DNA of 6,967 nucleotides from DASVLX01 sp036384655 (GTDB lineage: Bacteria; Actinomycetota; Actinomycetes; Mycobacteriales; Pseudonocardiaceae), in assembly GCA_036384655.1 (NCBI GenBank), contig DASVLX010000325.1, positions 1 to 6,967 of the forward strand, written 5' to 3'. The position numbers and the translations under genes are program-made. Of the stretch, positions 1-3,615 are shown in pieces. The notes beneath the pieces are model-generated. The model was not told where the DNA came from. It made no database searches and saw nothing but the letters and a program-made list of their open reading frames with translations. How positions within the stretch are numbered: the stretch's first letter is position 1; each line of letters begins with the position of its first letter.

Positions 1-48
1 GCCCCCCTCGGCCTGTCCTCCGAACCCGCCGGGATCGTGGTCGCGTAG
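1..48 (+). CDS. Possible C-terminal tail of an upstream gene (partial)
   Basis: Reading from base 1, the first frame is open for 15 codons and ends in TAG at 46-48, giving APLGLSSEPAGIVVA. Fourteen of the 15 codons end in G or C, as expected for coding DNA in this genome. Fifteen residues are too few to assign a family, and frame 2 is also open here (to about 232), so this could be chance. No function is proposed. Confidence 0.22.
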   Translation, partial: APLGLSSEPAGIVVA

Positions 49-157
49 CAGCTCGGACGCAGGGATGCGAGCGCCGGGCGGCCTTGGTGCCACCCCGCGT
101 CTGTTGACATTGTTGGACGAGCCAGGACTGTACTGTCTGACTACGATGTGTGAGCGC

Positions 158-177
158 ACAGGCAACAGCTTGCCTGT
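158..177. repeat. Perfect 8-bp inverted repeat with 4-base loop
   Basis: ACAGGCAA (158-165) and TTGCCTGT (170-177) are exact reverse complements around CAGC. The right arm runs directly into TTGACA (177-182). No T-run follows, so a classical intrinsic terminator is unlikely; an operator or an RNA hairpin is possible. Confidence 0.45.
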
Positions 178-308
178 TGACAGTGTGCTTCGATCGCAAC
201 GAGCGGCCGAGAGGAGCGGAACACGAACCCTGTGATCTACTCTCCCTGACAGAGAGTTGTAGGAACGGTTCCGGGGTCGTGATCAACAGATCCGCTCGCT
301 CGTGGTGA

Positions 309-326
309 ACGTGCGGTTCCGCACGT
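309..326. repeat. 18-bp near-palindrome, candidate protein-binding site
   Basis: ACGTGCGG (309-316) and CCGCACGT (319-326) are exact reverse complements separated by TT. The two-base spacer suits a dimeric DNA-binding protein better than a tight RNA hairpin. It lies about 105 bases before the toxin start. The related GGAACGGTTCC lies at 262-272, sharing the GGTTCC core. Confidence 0.4.
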
Positions 327-385
327 CGTGTGCACTCGCTGCGGTGATCGGGTGAGACGCCTGGCGAGGGCGCCACAATGTCGGC

Positions 386-391
386 TATAGT
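386..391 (+). promoter_or_regulatory. Candidate -10 box of the higBA promoter
   Basis: TATAGT fits the TANNNT -10 pattern and lies 40 bases before the first possible toxin start codon. A transcript starting near 398 would have a short leader of about 30 bases. The -35 region (around 362-368) is a poor match to TTGACA, so the assignment rests mainly on the -10 box and its position next to the operator-like repeats. Confidence 0.42.
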
Positions 392-394
392 CTG

Positions 395-428
395 TACCTG
401 GAAGGTAAAGGTTATCAGCTGATATACC
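395..428. promoter_or_regulatory. Candidate HigA operator: TACC/GGTA repeats and 12-bp palindrome
   Basis: TATCAGCTGATA (413-424) is a perfect 12-bp palindrome ending 6 bases before the toxin ATG. It is bracketed by TACC (395-398), GGTA (404-407), GGT (410-412) and TACC (425-428), so the hexamer TACCTG occurs twice exactly 30 bases apart (395-400 and 425-430). HigA-type antitoxins usually repress their own operon by binding palindromes at the promoter. The location between the -10 box and the first gene fits this role, but binding is inferred. Confidence 0.5.
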
Positions 429-430
429 TG

Positions 431-799
431 ATGGGTAAACGCCCCGGCGGCGATGGGATGGTGTTGGAGGTCAGCTTCACGTCGGGGCAGATGGCCAAGA
501 CTTGCTCCACCGCAGCGCTCATGCAGCGCAAGTGGGGCGCGCTACGAGCGAAGAAGATGCACCTACGGTTGGGGCAGATGACCGCTGCGGCGAACCTTGC
601 TGAACTGATGACATTGCCGCAGGCGCGATGTCACCAACTCGGCGCTGACCGGGACGAGCAGTTCTCACTGGATCTGGACGGCCCTTACCGGTTGATCGTC
701 GAGGTCGACCACGACCCGGTGCCACGGCGAGATGATGGTGGCGTTGACCTTGACCGGGTCACAAGGCTGATCGTTATCGAGGTTGCTGACACACATTGA
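431..799 (+). CDS. higB: HigB/RelE-family toxin (mRNA interferase) of a type II toxin-antitoxin pair
   Basis: The predicted 122-residue protein resembles RelE/ParE-superfamily HigB 'killer' proteins. Seen are a basic helical segment with QRKWGALRAKK (about 32-42), the signature ARCHQL (65-70) followed by QFSLDLDGPYRLIVEV (77-92), and a terminal beta strand with VTRLIVIEVADTH (110-122). The family cleaves mRNA, usually on translating ribosomes, and is neutralised by the partner antitoxin, whose gene begins 62 bases downstream. Start choice is uncertain. ATG 431 lacks a Shine-Dalgarno sequence. ATG 458 in the same frame would give 113 residues beginning MVLEVSFTSGQ, closer to where family similarity begins, with a weak GGCGG at 446-450 upstream. 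Family assignment is firm; RNase activity and target are inferred. Confidence 0.85.
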   Translation: MGKRPGGDGMVLEVSFTSGQMAKTCSTAALMQRKWGALRAKKMHLRLGQMTAAANLAELMTLPQARCHQLGADRDEQFSLDLDGPYRLIVEVDHDPVPRRDDGGVDLDRVTRLIVIEVADTH

Positions 800-847
800 C
801 TCAACGCGACGCCTGATCGGGCAAGATGACCAGGCATTACATGAACG

Positions 848-854
848 AGGAGGT
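848..854 (+). promoter_or_regulatory. Strong ribosome binding site that sets the higA start
   Basis: AGGAGGT is a near-ideal Shine-Dalgarno sequence 7 bases before ATG 862. Two earlier in-frame ATGs (826 and 841) have no comparable site, and the second would place its start codon upstream of this motif. This decides for a start at 862. Confidence 0.8.
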
Positions 855-861
855 GGCATCG

Positions 862-1968
862 ATGACTACAACGCGTCCCAGTGCAGCTCCGCACTATCTC
901 TATGAACCCACCGAAGTCCTGGCTCCCGGGGAAACTTTGCGTGAGACGCTGGAAGCGCTCGACATGAGTCAGACGCAACTCGCCGCGCGGATCGGATTGT
1001 CGACTAAACACATTAATCAGATCATTCAAGGGCAAGCGGCTTTGACTCACGAGACTGCGATCTTGCTGGAACGAGCCACCGGTGTGCCGGCTCACTTCTG
1101 GAACGAACTCGAATCACAGTATCGGGATTATCTTTCCCGTGAGCAAGAACGCAAGAATCTTACTGCTCGGGTCGAGTGGTTGAAACAAATGCCTATCGCG
1201 GCATTGCGTAAGCTGGGCAAAATCACCGCAGCTCGCAATGACGATGCTAGAACGCTGCAGCAGGCTCTTAGTTTTTTTGGAGTAGCAAGCGTCGAAGCGT
1301 GGGAGGATGTGTGGGCAAACCCCGCCGCCGATTACCTCAAGTCTGCCGCTTTTGCCGTTGATCCGGGAGCGATGGCGGCGTGGCTTCGCCTCGGTGAGCT
1401 TGAGGCAGCGAAGGTCACCTGCGAGCCCTTCGACCGTGCAGGTCTAAGGGCGATACTTCGGGAGCTGCGTGGGCTAACGGTACTGCCACCGCCTGAGTTC
1501 GAGCCCCGGATGAAGCGACTGTGCGCGAGTGTGGGGATTGCGGTGGTATTCGTCGCCGAGATTGCGGGATGCCGTGCCAGCGGCGCAACACGATGGTTGT
1601 CGCCTACGAAGGCGGTCGTGCACCTGAGTCTCCGTGGAAAGCGCAATGACAAGTTCTGGTTCGCTTTCTTTCATGAGCTAGGGCATGTCTTATTGCACGG
1701 GAAACGCAGTGTTTTCATTGAGGCCGATGATAATGGTACCGGAAGAGCCAAGGAGGAAGACGAGGCGAACATGTTCGCCGCGAATTTGCTGATCCCTGCG
1801 GAGTATAAAGAGGCTCTGTTGAGTCTTGATCCTTGGAGCAACGGTCAGGTTCTGCATTTTGCTGGGCAATTGGAAATTGCGCCTGGCATAGTTGCAGGAC
1901 GACTGCAACATGAACTTCATGATTACAGAATTGGGCAACGTTTGTTCGAAAAGTATGAACTAAGATAG
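862..1968 (+). CDS. higA: HigA-type antitoxin fused to an ImmA/IrrE (M78) metallopeptidase domain
   Basis: A protein of 368 residues from ATG 862; the open frame reaches back to ATG 826. Residues about 20-88 form an XRE/HigA helix-turn-helix: MSQTQLAARIGLSTKHINQI (35-54), then the HigA-typical VPAHFWNELESQYRDYL (76-92). A charged helical linker follows. The C-terminal part is an ImmA/IrrE-like peptidase: FHELGH (270-275) supplies the HExxH zinc site (H271, E272, H275), and EDEANMFAANLLIP (299-312) carries the conserved Glu and Ala-Asn block that completes it. Classical HigA is only about 100 residues, so about 270 residues are extra. The N-terminus should bind HigB and the operator. The protease could cut regulators, as ImmA cuts ImmR, or the antitoxin itself; its substrate is unknown. 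The codons are richer in A/T endings than in the right-hand genes (for example ATT, AAT, CAA, TTT runs), suggesting horizontal acquisition. Confidence 0.88.
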   Translation: MTTTRPSAAPHYLYEPTEVLAPGETLRETLEALDMSQTQLAARIGLSTKHINQIIQGQAALTHETAILLERATGVPAHFWNELESQYRDYLSREQERKNLTARVEWLKQMPIAALRKLGKITAARNDDARTLQQALSFFGVASVEAWEDVWANPAADYLKSAAFAVDPGAMAAWLRLGELEAAKVTCEPFDRAGLRAILRELRGLTVLPPPEFEPRMKRLCASVGIAVVFVAEIAGCRASGATRWLSPTKAVVHLSLRGKRNDKFWFAFFHELGHVLLHGKRSVFIEADDNGTGRAKEEDEANMFAANLLIPAEYKEALLSLDPWSNGQVLHFAGQLEIAPGIVAGRLQHELHDYRIGQRLFEKYELR

Positions 1969-1978
1969 ATCAGTTGCT

Positions 1979-2080
1979 GCCTGCAGGGCCGCCGCCCATG
2001 CCCGCGTCCTCGACGCCTTCAACCCCGCACCCAGCATCCGTGCCCACGACGGCACCCACCTCATCACCGCCAACGCCTGA
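1979..2080 (+). pseudogene. 3' remnant of an unidentified protein-coding gene
   Basis: A frame of 33 codons ending in TGA at 2078-2080 reads ACRAAAHARVLDAFNPAPSI followed by RAHDGTHLITANA. Almost all codons end in G or C (exceptions CAT, GCA, CGT), a strong coding signature for this genome. There is no start codon with a ribosome site: the frame is closed by TAA at 1961-1963 inside higA, and coding character begins just after the higA stop. The natural reading is the tail of a gene convergent with bioF, whose front was removed or displaced when the toxin-antitoxin segment arrived. I do not recognise the family. Confidence 0.5.
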
Positions 2081-2081
2081 G

Positions 2082-3293
2082 CTACTTCCGCGTGGCTGCT
2101 CCGGGCGGGGCGGTGTCGGCGATGACCTGGACGGCGCGGCTCAGGTCGGCTTCGGTGAGGTCGGCGCGTGAGGTCAGCCGCAGTCGAGACACCTTGTCCG
2201 GCACCGACGGCGGCCGGAAGCAGCCCACGAGCACGCCCTGCTCCCGGCAGGCCTCCGACCAGCCAAAGGCGGCCTCCGGGGACGGCGCACGCACGGACAC
2301 CACGGCGGCGTCCGGGGTGCAGGTGTGGAATCCGAGCTCGGTGAGCCGGCCGGCGAGTTCGGTGGCGTTGTGGCGCACCCGCTGGGCCAGCTCCGGTTCC
2401 TCTCGCATCACCCGCAACGCGGCCAGCGCACCGCCCACGCAGGCCGGCGCGAGGCCGGTGTCGAAGATGAACGTGCGGGCGTTGTCGATCATGTGGTGGA
2501 TCACCCGGCGCGGGCCGACGATCGCGCCGCCCTGCGAACCGAGCGACTTTGAGAGTGTCACGGTGGTGACGAGGTCGGGAGAGCCGGCCAGCCCGGCGTC
2601 GTAGACGGCGCCCCGGCCGCCCTCGCCGAGCACGCCGAACCCGTGCGCGTCATCCACCAGCAGCGCCGAGCCCTGCTCACGGCAGACCGCCGCCAACTCC
2701 GCCAGCGGTGCCAGGTCGCCGTCGACCGAGAACACCGAGTCGGTAATGGTCAGCGCGCGCGCCTGGTCTCGGGTCTCCAGGGCGTGCCGGTAGCCGGCCA
2801 CATCGCTGTGCGGGACCACCGCGACCTTCGACTTGGACAGCCGGCAGCCGTCGATCAGCGAGGCGTGGATGTACTGGTCCGCGACGATCACGGCATGCTG
2901 CCCGGACAGCGCGGTCACCGCCGCCAGATTGGCGGCGTAGCCGGTGGCGAACACCAATGCGGCCTGCGCGCCCATGAACCGCGCCAGCTCATGCTCCAGC
3001 TCGGTGTGCAGCTCGGTCGCGCCGGTGACCAGTCGTGACCCGGTCGAGCCGGCACCCCAGCGCAGCGCCGCCGCGGCGGCCGCGCCGGCCACCCGCTTGT
3101 CCCTGGTCAGACCCAGATAGTCGTTGCCGGCGAGGTCGAGATGCGTGTCGTTGGCGGCGCGCGGACGCACGGTGCGCCGCAGCCCTGCCCGGCGACGTTC
3201 CTCGGCATGCGCGTCGATCCAGTCGAAAACATGCTCCGGTCCGGTGCCGGGTCCAGTATCGCCAGTCACATCGGCCGCCACAGGAGTCACCAC
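2082..3293 (-). CDS. bioF: 8-amino-7-oxononanoate synthase (BioF), biotin biosynthesis
   Basis: A complete 403-residue cytoplasmic PLP enzyme of the alpha-oxoamine synthase family. It condenses pimeloyl-ACP (or -CoA) with L-alanine, releasing CO2, to give 8-amino-7-oxononanoate (KAPA). Visible signatures are NDYLGL (57-62), GAGSTGSRLVTG (80-91), YIHASLIDG (141-149, His143 stacking on PLP), LVDDAHGFG (212-220, Asp214 and His216 contacting PLP), and TLSKSLGSQGG (246-256) with Schiff-base Lys249. The C-terminal GCFRPPSVP...SRLRLTSRADL (357-379) closely resembles the mycobacterial BioF I recall, which argues against the paralogues KBL, ALAS and SPT. E. coli BioF is 384 residues. The start is GTG at 3293-3291 with no clear Shine-Dalgarno site; an in-frame GTG at codon 9 is an alternative. 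No bioA, bioD or bioB is visible. It is transcribed away from the cobalamin operon and convergent with the remnant and higA. Confidence 0.93.
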   Translation of the reverse strand: MVTPVAADVTGDTGPGTGPEHVFDWIDAHAEERRRAGLRRTVRPRAANDTHLDLAGNDYLGLTRDKRVAGAAAAAALRWGAGSTGSRLVTGATELHTELEHELARFMGAQAALVFATGYAANLAAVTALSGQHAVIVADQYIHASLIDGCRLSKSKVAVVPHSDVAGYRHALETRDQARALTITDSVFSVDGDLAPLAELAAVCREQGSALLVDDAHGFGVLGEGGRGAVYDAGLAGSPDLVTTVTLSKSLGSQGGAIVGPRRVIHHMIDNARTFIFDTGLAPACVGGALAALRVMREEPELAQRVRHNATELAGRLTELGFHTCTPDAAVVSVRAPSPEAAFGWSEACREQGVLVGCFRPPSVPDKVSRLRLTSRADLTEADLSRAVQVIADTAPPGAATRK

Positions 3294-3305
3294 GCCAGCC
3301 AGTTT

Positions 3306-3333
3306 GGCACCCCGGTCACACCGGACCGGTGCC
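3306..3333. repeat. Inverted repeat between bioF and the riboswitch
   Basis: GGCACC (3306-3311) and GGTGCC (3328-3333) are exact reverse complements. Inside them GGTC (3314-3317) can pair with GACC (3324-3327). The site begins 13 bases before the bioF start codon, on the opposite strand. It could be an operator for bioF or a leader hairpin in the bioF mRNA. It does not match the BioQ or BirA operator patterns I know. Confidence 0.35.
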
Positions 3334-3336
3334 GGC

Positions 3337-3365
3337 TTGGATTCGGGCCGCTGAGATGCGACGAT
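3337..3365 (+). promoter_or_regulatory. Candidate promoter of the cobalamin operon
   Basis: TTGGAT (3337-3342) and GACGAT (3360-3365), spaced by 17 bases, form a plausible sigma-70-like -35/-10 pair. It would start transcription near 3372, about 20 bases before the first helix of the riboswitch aptamer. Both boxes are imperfect, so this rests largely on spacing and position. Confidence 0.35.
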
Positions 3366-3393
3366 GCAGCGAGAACACGACCAAGAGCAGACA

Positions 3394-3551
3394 GCGAGGG
3401 TGCGCGAGGAAGCCGGTGTGAATCCGGCGCGGTCCCGCCACTGTGACCGGGAAGTGGACCTCCACCCGTTGAGGGTGCGCCACCAGGGTGAATGCCCCGG
3501 GAAGGCCGGAGGTGCCGCGACGATCCGGGAGCCAGGACACTCCGCCTTCGC
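3394..3551 (+). promoter_or_regulatory. Cobalamin (adenosylcobalamin) riboswitch aptamer
   Basis: The conserved B12-riboswitch elements occur in order: GAGGAAGCCGGTGTGAATCC (3406-3425), CGGTCCCGCCACTGTGACCG (3430-3449), the GGGAAGG block (3499-3505) and the B12-box-like GAGCCAGGACAC (3529-3540). Helices can be drawn. P1 pairs 3394-3402 with 3543-3551 (9 bp including two G-U). P3 pairs GCCGG 3412-3416 with CCGGC 3424-3428. P4 pairs CGGTC 3430-3434 with GACCG 3445-3449. P5 pairs GTGG 3454-3457 with CCAC 3480-3483, with an apical CACCC/GGGTG stem (3463-3467/3473-3477). P6 is the small GGG/CCC hairpin around 3486-3497. Binding of coenzyme B12 normally lowers expression of the downstream genes, here three cobalamin biosynthesis genes. 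Confidence 0.93.
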
Positions 3552-3615
3552 CGCGGGCGCGGAATCACCGCGCCATCCGCCTTGAATCGGGCGCGGACCC
3601 GAGAAGGGATCAGGG
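3541..3615 (+). promoter_or_regulatory. Riboswitch expression platform with P13-like hairpin and ribosome binding site
   Basis: GGCGCGG (3556-3562) pairs perfectly with CCGCGCC (3568-3574) around AATCA, in the place expected for the P13 hairpin whose loop docks onto L5. The L5 loop GTTGA (3468-3472) could give at least a UGA/UCA contact. No U-run follows, so control is probably translational. A second hairpin, TCGGG/CCCGA (3587-3591/3598-3602), abuts the ribosome site GAAGGG (3603-3608), which is 7 bases from ATG 3616. The unit TCCGCCTT-N5/6-GGGCGCGGA occurs twice (3541-3563 and 3576-3597), so CCGCGCC could pair with either GGCGCGG copy. Confidence 0.6.

Larger units (their letters stand above)
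49..385. other. Gene-free, repeat-rich stretch upstream of the toxin-antitoxin operon
   Basis: No convincing gene is seen on either strand. The stretch holds several short symmetrical elements: a perfect 8-bp stem at 158-177; a 6-bp stem at 239-257 (ACTCTC/GAGAGT); GGAACGGTTCC at 262-272; and two 8-base arms around TT at 309-326. It also holds direct repeats of CTGTTGACA (101-109 and 174-182) and of a CTCGCT...GGTGA unit (295-311 and 335-350). TTGACA, the sigma-70 -35 consensus, occurs at 104-109 and 177-182, but neither has a good -10 box 16-18 bases downstream. It may be a regulatory region, a small untranslated RNA or decayed mobile DNA; the sequence does not decide. Confidence 0.45.

Noticed and set aside
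262..319. LexA/SOS box built from GAAC...GTTC half-sites
   Set aside because: The actinobacterial SOS box needs a four-base spacer between GAAC and GTTC. The spacers here are one base (263-271) and five bases (307-319).
796..827. Internal higA promoter (TTGACT at 796-801 and CAAGAT at 822-827)
   Set aside because: The 20-base spacing is too long and the -10 match is poor; co-transcription with higB is simpler.
1974..2171. Small plus-strand open frame starting after higA
   Set aside because: It is a Pro/Ser/Thr-rich shifted frame over the gene remnant and the 3' end of bioF, with no ribosome site. The remnant frame has much better codon bias.
3556..3574. Intrinsic terminator in the riboswitch
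   Set aside because: The 7-bp GC hairpin is followed by ATCCGCCTTG, not a U-run, so translational control is more likely.
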